Shown here piece after piece: positions 53,442 to 62,340 of a stretch of 64,000 bases of DNA (positions are counted from its first letter, which is position 1; every line of letters starts with the position of its first letter). Position numbers and translations under genes: made by a program. This DNA is from Paraburkholderia bannensis (GTDB taxonomy: Bacteria; Pseudomonadota; Gammaproteobacteria; Burkholderiales; Burkholderiaceae): positions 1 to 64,000 of the forward strand of contig NZ_JACHBW010000011.1 of assembly GCF_014200455.1 (NCBI RefSeq). Reading direction: 5' to 3'. Under the pieces are notes generated by a model, which ran no database searches, was not told the origin of the DNA, and saw only the letters and a program-made list of their open reading frames with translations.

Positions 53442-53882
53442 ATGAGCGACTTTTTCTACAGCACCGATCTGCTTGGCGAATTCGACCGCCTGCAACGGCA
53501 GATCGCCAGCGCCTTCGCGGGATTTCCCGCAAGCCTGCGCGCTACGCGCAGCGAAACCTTTCCTCCCGTCAACGTTGGCAGTACCGACGACAGCATCGAG
53601 ATCGTCGCGTTCGCGCCTGGACTCGATCCGGCGTCGATCGACGTCTCGATAGACAAGGGACTGCTCACCATCAGCGGCGAACGCAGCCCTGGCGAGACGG
53701 GAAGCGGGGACGAAACGCGCGTGTACGCCCGCGAGCGCTTCATGGGAGCGTTCCGCCGAGTGATCGAGTTGCCTCAGCACGCGGACCCCGACAAGGTCAG
53801 TGCGCGCTACGTGAACGGTTGTCTGACGGTGAGCGTTGGACGTTCCGAGGCATCAAAGCCACGCGCCATCGCCGTCCAATGA
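53442..53882 (+). CDS. Hsp20-family small heat-shock protein
   Basis: 146 residues. MSDFFYSTDLLGEFDRLQRQ, IEIVAFAPGLDPASIDVSID, GLLTISGERS and RYVNGCLTVSVGR match the paralogue at 47710. The alpha-crystallin core is complete. GGGAG precedes the ATG. It is the first gene of the plus-strand stress operon. Confidence 0.94.
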   Translation: MSDFFYSTDLLGEFDRLQRQIASAFAGFPASLRATRSETFPPVNVGSTDDSIEIVAFAPGLDPASIDVSIDKGLLTISGERSPGETGSGDETRVYARERFMGAFRRVIELPQHADPDKVSARYVNGCLTVSVGRSEASKPRAIAVQ

Positions 53883-53921
53883 GTCTGGCGGCGATGAGTA
53901 CGAGAAAGCACGGAGGACATC

Positions 53922-54335
53922 ATGAACGACAGCACTGAACTGATCAGCCGCGAATCACACGCCGATGTTGCCTCGCACGAGGCTGCGCATGCTGCGAAAC
54001 CACCTTTCCGTATCGCACCTGCGGTAGACATCGTCGAAGACAGTCACGGCATCACGCTTTTTGCAGACCTGCCGGGTGTGCCGCGCGAAAAGCTCGACGT
54101 GAGGGTGCAGGATAGCAGCCTGAACATCGAGGCCGAGGCAGTGATCCCGACGCCATCCGGGCTGCGCCTGCAGCATGGAGAAGTGCGCCACCCGCACTTC
54201 TGGCGCGCCTTTACGCTCAGCCCGGATTTCGACGTCTCGCGCATCGATGCGCAGTTGCGCGACGGCGTGCTGAAACTGACGATACCTCGCCGTGAAAATG
54301 CGAAGCCGCGACGCATTCAAGTGAACGTTGGTTAG
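53922..54335 (+). CDS. Hsp20-family small heat-shock protein
   Basis: 137 residues; paralogue of the 47267 gene. VDIVEDSHGITLFADLPGVP, EKLDVRVQDSSLNIEAEAVI and RIDAQLRDGVLKLTIPRREN give a full core. It follows the first copy after 39 bp. The duplicated pair order (145/146-residue gene, then 137-residue gene) is the same in both clusters. Confidence 0.94.
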   Translation: MNDSTELISRESHADVASHEAAHAAKPPFRIAPAVDIVEDSHGITLFADLPGVPREKLDVRVQDSSLNIEAEAVIPTPSGLRLQHGEVRHPHFWRAFTLSPDFDVSRIDAQLRDGVLKLTIPRRENAKPRRIQVNVG

Positions 54336-54415
54336 GCATCCGCACGGAAGAAGGCCCGCTTATGCAGCGTGGCACGCACGGCCTGTGCCGCGTCACCAGT
54401 CATGCGGAGAATTTT

Positions 54416-54697
54416 ATGGACAACGTACGCAGCCAAAGCTGGAAGGGCTTCATGATCGAGACCTTCGCGTTTGCGGTCAGACACTGCGGGTTGCCGGCAG
54501 GCTGGCCAGACAGGTACATGGCCACTGTGCGCATCCGGCGTGCGCAGCACACGGTCGCGGACTGGCATCTGCCGCGCTACGCCCAGCACTGCAGAAGCGC
54601 GGACGAGGCGCACCGGGAGACGATCGAGTACGCGATACGCGCGATCAACGCGGGCTGTCTGAACGATACGGGTTCGCCGGCGCGATTCGTCGCGTGA
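54416..54697 (+). CDS. Hypothetical protein, 93 residues
   Basis: MDNVRSQSWKGFMIETFAFA with GGAG upstream. Rich in Arg and His; RRAQHTVADWHLPRYAQHCR and HRETIEYAIRAINAGC look like an alpha/beta small domain. Unknown. It lies 80 bp after the Hsp20 gene and may belong to the heat-shock transcript. Confidence 0.55.
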   Translation: MDNVRSQSWKGFMIETFAFAVRHCGLPAGWPDRYMATVRIRRAQHTVADWHLPRYAQHCRSADEAHRETIEYAIRAINAGCLNDTGSPARFVA

Positions 54698-54802
54698 CAG
54701 TGCCACGTTGCATGGTGGCGCAGCCCCTGTCTGGCTTGCACTACGTTTCGTTTTTCTGCAGGGCGCCCCTTGTTTCCGGCCCCTGCTTGACGGGAGAAGA
54801 AA

Positions 54803-55111
54803 ATGCTCAGTCCACACGAATTTGCGACCCTGATGCTGGTTCGTCAGGCGCCGGACCAGCTCGACATGGATCGCGCCGAGCTGGACGCGCTGCTCGAACG
54901 CCAGCTGGTCATGCTGGAACACTGCGGCGCAGGCGCGCGACGCGCATACCTTACCGGGAAGGGCCAAATGTTCCTCGACGCGCTCCACCCGGGCGGTGCG
55001 TCCCGTCAAGGCCGAGGGACGACCGGCAAGCGGGGAGGCGAACGATCGGATATTCCCACCCTGCCCGGCAGCCAGGCCACGGATATCATGGTGCCGGGAC
55101 GCGCAGGTTGA
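54803..55111 (+). CDS. Hypothetical protein with winged-helix-like N-terminus
   Basis: 102 residues; GGGAGAAGAAA just before the ATG. MLSPHEFATLMLVRQAPDQL, DRAELDALLERQLVMLEH and RRAYLTGKGQMFLDAL follow the pattern of a small winged helix (compare LT-KG- at the wing). The last 35 residues are Gly/Arg-rich and disordered. A DNA-binding role is possible. Confidence 0.5.
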   Translation: MLSPHEFATLMLVRQAPDQLDMDRAELDALLERQLVMLEHCGAGARRAYLTGKGQMFLDALHPGGASRQGRGTTGKRGGERSDIPTLPGSQATDIMVPGRAG

Positions 55112-55281
55112 ATGGCAGCGCGATCGCAACGCCAGGCTTGTCTTCCTCGCCTTGATGTGTGGCCGCAGGACGCGCAGCCTAAGCCTGTGCTTGAATGTTA
55201 GATGCCGTGTGTCGCATCGAACAATAAAAGAAACTGCGTCGCCGCGGCGCGTTGGAAGTAGTCACCTGCCGGAGGTGCGAT

Positions 55282-55575
55282 ATGAATGTCGACAAAGTCA
55301 TCGAGTATCACGGCTGCGAGGTCCGGCCGGTAGTCACCGCTACCGGGACGGGCCGTTACGCAGCAGCAGCGATCGTCACCGATCGGGCTGGCGACACGCG
55401 CACGCTCGGCGTGGACGGGAACTTCGCGAACCCCGGGGAGGCATGCGATAAAGCGTTGGAACTCGCGCTCGCATGGATACAGCAACGCTCAGTCGTGTCG
55501 GACCGGTATGTACGACGGACCTCGCTCCCATTCAGCGAACGCCGAGCGCACTCGAGGCGAAAAAACGCGACTTGA
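55282..55575 (+). CDS. Hypothetical protein, 97 residues
   Basis: MNVDKVIEYHGCEVRPVVTA with GGAGG 7 nt upstream. The core (YAAAAIVTDRAGDTRTLGVD, EACDKALELALAWIQQR) is a compact alpha/beta arrangement seen in small Burkholderia stress-island proteins; the basic tail is probably disordered. No known function. Confidence 0.6.
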   Translation: MNVDKVIEYHGCEVRPVVTATGTGRYAAAAIVTDRAGDTRTLGVDGNFANPGEACDKALELALAWIQQRSVVSDRYVRRTSLPFSERRAHSRRKNAT

Positions 55576-55649
55576 TTGATCGTCGATCCGATGCTGCTGC
55601 GCCAAGCCTGCGGAACCATCTGTGTTCAAGCTACTTCGAGGAAAAGAGA

Positions 55650-56153
55650 ATGACGGACATCGTAGTCATCGATCCCGACAAAGACGTGCTTTATGAACGT
55701 ATCCGGCTCCTGCTCTTCAGCGCGGATCTGCCGGTACAGCGTCTGGAAGCCGATATCGACAATATCGAACGTTTCACCGGGCCGGATGTGCGCTCACCGC
55801 ATTTGCGCCTGGTCGAAGCTATGCCGCCGCTCACGCCCGCTGCTGAAGCGATCGTGCGCGCCATGATCCGCGCGTACGGCGTGGAGCTATTCGGGCGTGG
55901 CGGCGCGAATTCCAGGCTACGCGCCCTGATAAAGGCCGGACCAGTCAAGTTCGGACAAACCGCCTTGATGCTTGGGCCGGACGCGCCCGTTCCCGAGCGT
56001 GCCCGTCCGCTTGTCGATGAGTTCAACCAGATTTTCGAGCGCTATCCCGAGAGCGGCTTCGCGCAGGCTCGATGCCTGCTCTCGGCTGTAGGCCTGCCGG
56101 TCAACCGCGACGTGGATCGCCAAACACGTACCTCGCTCCAACGCGAGCAGTAA
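55650..56153 (+). CDS. Hypothetical protein, 167 residues
   Basis: MTDIVVIDPDKDVLYERIRL; GAGGAAAAGAG before the ATG. Soluble, mainly helical, with DNIERFTGPDVRSPHLRLVE and VRAMIRAYGVELFGRGGANS. No signal peptide or catalytic motif is seen. It follows the 97-residue gene after 74 bp, presumably in the same transcript. Confidence 0.6.
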   Translation: MTDIVVIDPDKDVLYERIRLLLFSADLPVQRLEADIDNIERFTGPDVRSPHLRLVEAMPPLTPAAEAIVRAMIRAYGVELFGRGGANSRLRALIKAGPVKFGQTALMLGPDAPVPERARPLVDEFNQIFERYPESGFAQARCLLSAVGLPVNRDVDRQTRTSLQREQ

Positions 56154-56462
56154 ATTTGTCATGGCACCCAGCAGCCTTTACCAGCTTTGAAAGAGACCGA
56201 CGATATCCGAGCAAAGGTCAGGCCTTCGCAACTCGACCCGACTACCTGAGCGGCAATGTCCTGGCTGGTGCAAAGGCCTTTCGCCGCTCATGCGCAGCGC
56301 TCGCAATGCGACTGCCTGCCAGGGTAGCAATGACTTGAGCTGATAAGCCCACAGTCACCGCTACCTGGCAGACAGTCAGACAGCGAAGCGCCTGACCACG
56401 AAACGCCTTGCGTGCGTAGTGCGTACACAGTACACAGGGCTCGGCGCTTCAGTCAGTGCACA
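56154..56462. other. 309-bp intergenic region with no supported gene
   Basis: Between convergent units (unknown genes and csbD). No terminator-like hairpin with a T run was found. Confidence 0.45.
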
Positions 56463-56645
56463 TCACTTCTTCAGCTTGTCCTTGACGTTATCGGCCACCT
56501 TGCCGACATTCGCCTGGACCTTGCCGGCGGTTTTCTCGGCAACCCCTTCCGCCTGGGTCGCGCGGTCCCCCGTCACTTTGCCGATCGCTTCCTTGATCGA
56601 TCCCTTCACCTGCCTGGCAGCGCCTTCGATACGATTTTTGTCCAT
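56463..56645 (-). CDS. CsbD-family stress protein
   Basis: 60 residues: MDKNRIEGAARQVKGSIKEA, then GKVTGDRATQAEGVAEKTAG and KVADNVKDKLKK, the full CsbD domain. Abundant small hydrophilic proteins of this kind are induced by general stress; their exact role is unclear. GGAGG lies 7 nt upstream of the start. Confidence 0.93.
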   Translation of the reverse strand: MDKNRIEGAARQVKGSIKEAIGKVTGDRATQAEGVAEKTAGKVQANVGKVADNVKDKLKK

Positions 56646-56789
56646 GATTACCTCCAGGTTAAAGATGGGTTGTCTGCATCCGTCGCGCAACTCGCTACGG
56701 ACTAAATCCAGTATCGCCACATCCGGCACAGCGCAACAGAAGCGAATGCATCATCTGAACCAGTGCATTTGCCACACGAGGAAGCCGCG

Positions 56790-58355
56790 TCACTGGCCCT
56801 TCCCACGCCTCGCAGAACCGCCGCTCTGACGTGCCGCCGTAGCCGCCTTGCCGAAATGCCCACGGCTTTGCGCCCACACGATGGCTTCCGCCCGACTATG
56901 GACGTCGAGCTTCGCGTAGATCGTGGCCACGTGGTTGCGTACCGTGGCAGGCGACAGACCCAACGCTTTCGCGATGTCCTTATCCGAGAGTCCTCTGCAC
57001 AATTGCTCGAAGACCTCGCATTCTCGCGCAGTCAGATCCGACAAATGAGCGCCGGCATCCGGCGCATTGGCGCGGCGAACATTTGCGAGCTTCTCGATCA
57101 GAGTCCGGCTGAACCACGAGGCGTCCTGCATGACCGTCTCGATCGCAGACACCAACTCCATTTCTGAACGCTTGCGGTCGGTGATGTCCAGTATCGCCAT
57201 CAGGACACACTCCGTGCCGTGAATGGTCACGGGCTCCGCCGAGACGAGACAATCGAGCACGCTCCCGTCTTCGGCGCGGATCCGGAATTCGACGCTGCGC
57301 AGACTGCCGGACTGTTGCAGCAAATCGGCGATCTTCACGTCCGCGTCATCGATCCACAACTTCACTTCATCGATACGCTTGCCTACAATCTGTTCGGTGC
57401 TGAAGCCCGTCGTGGTCGTGAATGCATCGTTGATATCGAGCGTCATGCCGCCATCGGCCGCGTAGAGCACCGTTGGAATCGGGTTCATCCGGAACGAGCG
57501 CTCAAAGCGCTCCTCGCTCTGCTTGAGCGCCGTCTCCGCCCGCTTGCGCGGCTCCAGATCCATGAAGGTGAACAGCATACAGGCCTCATCACCTATTTCG
57601 ATCGGCTGCCCGGCAACCACCACAAACTTCGAAATGCCCTCCGGCAATTTCAGTATCGCCTCCATCTGGGGGATGGTCGCCCCCTCTCTCAAACGCTCGA
57701 TGGCAAGCTCGCGCCGTTCGGCGGCTTCGAACACGTCGAGTTCAAACACCGATCGGCCAATGACGTCTTCGCGCACATATCCGGTCATCTCCAGAAAACC
57801 CTGATTGACCTTGATATAGCGTTGATCCTGCAGTCGGCAAATCAGTGCGGGAGCGGGATTGGCGTTGAACGTTCTCTCGAAACGCTGCTCGGCGCTCGCC
57901 CAGTCGCTCGCGTCGTGAAGGATCAGCGCAAGGCAATCGGGTTCGTCGTTCGCGTTGGTCAGCACGAGGCTGCGAATGCGGTGAACCCAATGCGACTCTT
58001 CATCGTCGGTCCGGCTGACTTCGACGATGACGTCGCTAAAGCTTTCGCCCGCGATCACCCGGTCGATCGGATAGCTGCCGGGCTGCACCGGATGGTTATT
58101 GCGGTAGCGCAGCCGGAACCGTTCGCGATACTCGTCGACATTCGTCCCGAGATCAGCCAGCTCTTGCGCGCCGTGCATTTCGAGTGCGGCCTGATTGGCC
58201 CACACGATCGTCTGGTCCGGTTCCACCAGAATGACGCCTTCGGTCAGGCCGCTTATGATCTGATGCAACTGCTTGCGGTCGGTCTGCTTACGCAGCACCT
58301 TATCGTCGGTCAGTGCCTGCGCAGCGGCCTCACGATCATCAAGGGCATCGCTCAT
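56790..58355 (-). CDS. Multi-PAS sensor with LuxR-type DNA-binding domain
   Basis: 521 residues. Three PAS domains (about 33-140, 150-265, 280-395; IISGLTEGVILVEPDQTIVW, YIKVNQGFLEMTGYVREDVI, DINDAFTTTTGFSTEQIVGK) are followed by a LuxR helix-turn-helix at about 445-505 (LTARECEVFEQLCRGLSDKD, IAKALGLSPATVRNHVATIY). There is no histidine kinase and no receiver, so it is a one-component sensor-regulator. It stands divergent from the SYLF gene and may control the stress genes beside it. Confidence 0.87.
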   Translation of the reverse strand: MSDALDDREAAAQALTDDKVLRKQTDRKQLHQIISGLTEGVILVEPDQTIVWANQAALEMHGAQELADLGTNVDEYRERFRLRYRNNHPVQPGSYPIDRVIAGESFSDVIVEVSRTDDEESHWVHRIRSLVLTNANDEPDCLALILHDASDWASAEQRFERTFNANPAPALICRLQDQRYIKVNQGFLEMTGYVREDVIGRSVFELDVFEAAERRELAIERLREGATIPQMEAILKLPEGISKFVVVAGQPIEIGDEACMLFTFMDLEPRKRAETALKQSEERFERSFRMNPIPTVLYAADGGMTLDINDAFTTTTGFSTEQIVGKRIDEVKLWIDDADVKIADLLQQSGSLRSVEFRIRAEDGSVLDCLVSAEPVTIHGTECVLMAILDITDRKRSEMELVSAIETVMQDASWFSRTLIEKLANVRRANAPDAGAHLSDLTARECEVFEQLCRGLSDKDIAKALGLSPATVRNHVATIYAKLDVHSRAEAIVWAQSRGHFGKAATAARQSGGSARRGKGQ

Positions 58356-58585
58356 CTTCGTTTTCTCCCATTTCACCCAGGCGCCCGCCTCGCCCACACG
58401 GCGGCGGTCGGCTAAGCGGAGTTTGACACCAGCTTCGCCGCACTGCAAAGCCTGCCCCACCCTGTCATTCGCACCAGGCGCCAAGGTGCGAATGCATCAT
58501 CCGCCATCGCCCGCCCCCTGCCTACACTGTGCATCGTTTCCGTTTCAACCTGATGCCATACCTGATGCCATGCTGGGGAGAAAAA

Positions 58586-59179
58586 ATGTTCAGACCGGGC
58601 AAAAGACAGTTTATTGCAGCAGGCGGCGCCGCTATCGGCGTGCTTTGCCTCGGCGCCTGCACCACGACCAGACCGTCGGGTGCGCACACAGCAGCGTCGA
58701 TCACAGAGCATGATCGCGCGATCGACGCCGACGTCAACGCGACCATCGAGCGGCTTTACGCAACGGTGAAAGGGTCCAGGGAGCTGATCGGCAAATCGCA
58801 CGGCGCGCTCGTGTTTCCGTCCGTGGCCTCGGCAGGCTTCCTCGTGGGTGCGCAGTACGGCGAAGGCGCATTGCGCGTCGGCGGACGCACCGAGGGTTAT
58901 TACAGCACCGCAGGCGGCTCCTTTGGTCCGCAGATCGGTGTGCAGTCGAAAGCACTGATATTCGCATTCCTTACCGAAGACTCGCTCACCCGCTTCAGGC
59001 ATCTGGACGGCTGGGCAGCCGGCGCGGATGCCACCGTGGCTGTGTTCAAGGTCGGCGCGAACGGTGAACTCGACACTTCGAGCGCAACCAGTCCGATCGA
59101 GGTCTTCGTGCTGACCAACGCTGGATTGATGGCTGGCGTCTCAATCGAAGGCACGAAGGTCACCCGTGTGAAGCGCTAG
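58586..59179 (+). CDS. SYLF/YSC84-domain lipoprotein
   Basis: 197 residues; GGGGAGAAAAA precedes the ATG. Signal and lipobox IGVLCLGACTTTRPSG give a lipid-anchored Cys. The SYLF domain follows from about residue 60 (LIGKSHGALVFPSVASAGFL, VGAQYGEGALRVGG, FGPQIGVQSKALIFAFL). These domains bind phospholipids; bacterial versions are often stress-induced. Confidence 0.88.
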   Translation: MFRPGKRQFIAAGGAAIGVLCLGACTTTRPSGAHTAASITEHDRAIDADVNATIERLYATVKGSRELIGKSHGALVFPSVASAGFLVGAQYGEGALRVGGRTEGYYSTAGGSFGPQIGVQSKALIFAFLTEDSLTRFRHLDGWAAGADATVAVFKVGANGELDTSSATSPIEVFVLTNAGLMAGVSIEGTKVTRVKR

Positions 59180-59228
59180 TCGAACAGGCTGGCCTTGCTT
59201 CCCACACGAACATTCATGGAGCTTTCTG

Positions 59229-60233
59229 ATGAACCAGTTTGATTCGATCCACCAACCCGTCCCCCTGATTCCGGCGCGCCTCTCGTGGAGCGCGGTGTTC
59301 GTCGGCTTTGTCATTGCGATGACCACCTATCTGTTTCTCGCCGTGCTCGGCACCGCGATTGGTGCGAGCGCCTTCGACCCGCTCGGCAACCGCAACCCGT
59401 TCAGCGGATTCGGTACGGCCGCCAGCATCTGGGTCGCTGTCTCAACGCTGCTGGCGCTGGTGGCTGGCGGGTTCTTCGCCGGCCGCTCCGCGCCGCGTCA
59501 AGGTGCACTGCATGGCTTTTTGTGCTGGTCGTTGACCACGCTTACCACCGCTTATCTGGTTTCAAGCGTGGCCAGCGGCGCGATCGGCACCGTGTCGGAT
59601 GTAGCGGGCCGCGGCCTGTCCCTTGCCGGTCAGGGAATCGCCGCCGTGGCGCCGACGGTCGCATCGGGCGCCACGGCAGCGCTGCGCAGGAATGGCATTT
59701 CGCCGAATATCGACGATGTCGAGGCGAATATCGAAACCCTGCTGAGTCAGTCGGGCAAATCCGCACTCGCCCCTTCACAACTTGCTTCGGCCGCAAGCTC
59801 CGCAGCCGCGGATGCCGCCTCGACTGCAAGCAATGCTGCTGCCAACCCGCGGTCGTCCGGTTCTGATCTGAAGGATTTTTTCGCGCGGCTGAAACAGAAG
59901 GCCCAACCCGCGATGGATGCGTCTGACCGCGATGCGCTCGTGAACATCATCGTCGCTCGCACCGGCAAATCCCGGCAGGACGCCGAACAGATCGCCGATA
60001 ACTATGAACAGACTTACAACCAGGCTCTGCAGCAATTGCACGAACTGGAGCAAACGGGCGAACAGAAGGCCCGCGAGGCTGGCGACGCGGCATCGGCCGG
60101 TGTGAGCCGGGTGGCGTGGACGGCCGCCATTGTTCTGCTGCTCGGCGCAGTTGTCGCGACGGTTGCAGGCCTGTTCGGAGAACGTACGAGCAGTGAAGTA
60201 CCTGCGCCAGCCGTTGAAGAAACCATTCACTGA
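59229..60233 (+). CDS. Putative membrane protein, 334 residues
   Basis: Three N-terminal membrane helices (about 20-45, 62-84, 95-115), a long Ala/Ser-rich soluble region (about 120-295) with predicted coiled coil (QQLHELEQTGEQKAREAGDA), and one C-terminal helix (about 300-322). GGAG precedes the start. Glycine-rich loops between helices resemble envelope stress proteins, but no family was recognised. It lies 49 bp after the SYLF gene and is probably co-transcribed. Confidence 0.7.
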   Translation: MNQFDSIHQPVPLIPARLSWSAVFVGFVIAMTTYLFLAVLGTAIGASAFDPLGNRNPFSGFGTAASIWVAVSTLLALVAGGFFAGRSAPRQGALHGFLCWSLTTLTTAYLVSSVASGAIGTVSDVAGRGLSLAGQGIAAVAPTVASGATAALRRNGISPNIDDVEANIETLLSQSGKSALAPSQLASAASSAAADAASTASNAAANPRSSGSDLKDFFARLKQKAQPAMDASDRDALVNIIVARTGKSRQDAEQIADNYEQTYNQALQQLHELEQTGEQKAREAGDAASAGVSRVAWTAAIVLLLGAVVATVAGLFGERTSSEVPAPAVEETIH

Positions 60234-60284
60234 GCCAGGCGTGAAGGCTCGAACAGCGTGTTTAATGATAAAAGAGGATTGCCG

Positions 60285-60527
60285 ATGAAAACACGTACTG
60301 CCATTTTTTCCCTGCTCACCGTCGTTTCGGTGCTGGTCTCGACGTCAGCCGCGTATGGCAGTGGTTGCCTCAAAGGCGCTGCGGTAGGGGGCGTAGCGGG
60401 CCATGTCGCCGGCCACCATGCCATCGCCGGCGCTGCCTTGGGATGTGCGGTCGGCCATCATGAGGCCAGGAAAAAGGAGAAAGCTGCCGCCGCACAGAAT
60501 AGCGCTCGCGAAGAGCAATCTCATTGA
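60285..60527 (+). CDS. Small secreted glycine-zipper protein
   Basis: 80 residues. The signal peptide MKTRTAIFSLLTVVSVLVST (cleaved after AYG or so) is followed by a short glycine-zipper segment (GAAVGGVAGHVAGHHAIAGA) and a Lys/Ala/His-rich tail. Similar small periplasmic or outer-membrane proteins occur near SYLF and stress genes. Confidence 0.7.
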   Translation: MKTRTAIFSLLTVVSVLVSTSAAYGSGCLKGAAVGGVAGHVAGHHAIAGAALGCAVGHHEARKKEKAAAAQNSAREEQSH

Positions 60528-60646
60528 GTGGCGGTACCTGCCCCCCGTGAGACTACGTGCTCAGAACACGGTTCCTCTGGAGCCGCGGAACCACGCATAG
60601 TATTAGACGACTTTCTTCGTTCCGAAAGGGCGTTCCGGTCGAAAAC

Positions 60647-61228
60647 CTAAACTGCATCTGGCGATGCTTCGTCGACTGCGCGAGCATCACCAGACTGACT
60701 GGGCACGCGCAAGCATTGATACGGCGAGCGTACCGAGCCTTCCGGGCTGCATCCATGCATGGGTTCGCTGAACAGCAGACCCGCGAGCAACGGGACGCTC
60801 ATTCCCGCGACGCTGACCAGCACAGATTGTTTGCCACCAGCCAGGCGCATCATCGCGTCGAACATTCCACCCATGCCGCGCCTGCGAACTTCGCCGTGAA
60901 TAAGGAATCGGTTCGCCGCAATGCCGTTGCGCCGTTCGGCATAAAGCGCCTCGGTATCGCGCACTTCATCGCGTGAAGGTTTCGTGCGCACGCTGAGATA
61001 ACCAACTGTCGCCCCTCTTTCAACGATCGGCGTGACGTTTGCGCGTACCCGATAGAAGTCGCCATTCTTGCGGCGGTTCTTCGCAAGCGCAGACCACGAG
61101 CGGCCAGCCTTGATCGTCGCCCACCTATCCGCAAAGGCCGCAGACGGCACGTCTGGATGGCGGATCAGATTGTGTGGTTGGCCGACAAGCTCATCACGCG
61201 TGTACCCCGAGACTTCGATGAATGCCCT
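60647..61228 (-). pseudogene. Aer-like aerotaxis receptor fragment (PAS domain only)
   Basis: The minus strand encodes AFIEVSGYTRDELVGQPHNL, IRHPDVPSAAFADRWATIKA and the later RRKNGDFYRVRANVTPI, the redox-sensing PAS of Aer. A hydrophobic helix follows (LVSVAGMSVPLLAGLLF). The start of the PAS is missing at about 61228, where an efflux-protein fragment begins on the other strand. The methyl-accepting signalling domain after the helix is also gone. Confidence 0.8.
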
Positions 61229-61500
61229 GATTGAGCACTACAACCAGTCCGTACTCGACGCGGTACGTGACGTGGCCGTGACGGGCAACAGCTTGCAGGA
61301 CCTCGAAGAAGAGACGAACCTGCAAACGCAGAGGATCGAGGCCGTGTCGTTCGCCTAGGCGAGCGCGCAGGCGCAGTACCAACGCGGCGTCGCGAGCCGC
61401 CTCGTGGTGACGGACGCTCGCCACGCGGTCCTGCTTGAGCGCGGCGCCCTGCTCGCTATCAACGCGCAACGGCTGAGCCAGAACATCGCGCTCACCGATG
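61218..61500 (+). pseudogene. RND-type outer-membrane efflux protein, C-terminal fragment
   Basis: NALIEHYNQSVLDAVRDVA, SLQDLEEETNLQTQRIEAV and, after a TAG stop at 61356-61358, ASAQAQYQRGVASRLVVTDA and LLAINAQRLSQNIALT match the end of NodT/OprM-type efflux outer-membrane factors. The N-terminal 75 percent is missing. The stop replaces the usual Gln (CAG to TAG). Confidence 0.8.
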
Positions 61501-61533
61501 ACGTCCAGCACGCGCCTGGCGTATCACTAGCGC

Positions 61534-61782
61534 ATGCGCGCGCCATGCTCTGCCTGGCAGGCAGGCTCTGCCCCTCTCACCTGCACGGAACTGGCCCGAC
61601 GCCTCGACTGGGACAGCAGCCATATCTCCCACGGGGTTCCCGTGCTGGCAGCGAAGAATCTGATCACGAGCCAGCGGTGCGCAGACGACCGCGGAGCGGT
61701 GCGGCTCTTGCTGACGCGCGCGGGCGCCACGCTCGCGGCATGCGATCGATCGGGCGGTTCATCGAATCCGCAGGATGCCTGA
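61534..61782 (+). pseudogene. MarR-family regulator fragment
   Basis: LTCTELARRLDWDSSHISHG, AAKNLITSQRCADDRGAVRL and LTRAGATLAAC follow the MarR winged-helix core (helix 3, recognition helix and wing). The N-terminal dimerisation helix and the end are missing, and the frame differs from that of the efflux fragment. Confidence 0.65.
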
Positions 61783-61989
61783 ATGAAAGCATTTTGACTT
61801 CGGCGGCTGCCATCAGACCGACCGGCAGAACGCTGGGGAAGTACCCCGGGGATATGACTCTGTTTGATTCCGGAATAATGCTATCGGCAATTGAGGGTTA
61901 ACCCAAACCCACTCGTGAGCTTAGACTTTTATGGAGCGCCATCGCGTTGCCCGCGGGGCCCACAAAAAACCTATGGGAAAGAGTTAATC

Positions 61990-62307
61990 ATGAAATCGCT
62001 GATCCAGTCCGTTGCAGTCGCAGTTGCTATCGTCGCACCGCTTACCTCGTTCGCCCAGTCGAATAGCCAGATCACCCGTGCGCAAGTTCGCGCCGAGTTG
62101 GTCCAGCTTGAAAAAGCCGGCTACAACCCGGCCCGTGGCGAAGACCCCAACTACCCGGCAGACATTCAGGCCGCAGAAGCCAAGGTTGCCGCGACGAACG
62201 GCAATACGAGCGGTTATGGTGGCGCCACCAACGCGTCGTCGGACGCCGGTGCGCCGCACGACGTTCGGCTCTCGTCCTACTCTGCGCCGATTTACCAGCA
62301 CCACTAA
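61990..62307 (+). CDS. DUF4148 family secreted protein
   Basis: 105 residues. The signal peptide MKSLIQSVAVAVAIVAPLTS (cleavage near FAQ) is followed by the DUF4148 core TRAQVRAELVQLEKAGYNPA and NYPADIQAAEAKVAA. Such proteins are abundant in Burkholderiales; their function is unknown. GGGAAAGAG lies before the start. Confidence 0.92.
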   Translation: MKSLIQSVAVAVAIVAPLTSFAQSNSQITRAQVRAELVQLEKAGYNPARGEDPNYPADIQAAEAKVAATNGNTSGYGGATNASSDAGAPHDVRLSSYSAPIYQHH

Positions 62308-62340
62308 AGTGCAGCAGCGCGATACGCGCAGGTTCGTCGC

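Noticed and set aside
61218..61358. Plus-strand ORF starting MNALIEHYNQ as an intact small gene
   Set aside because: The segment is the interior of an efflux outer-membrane protein; the Met is created at the joint with the Aer fragment and the stop is internal to the family sequence.
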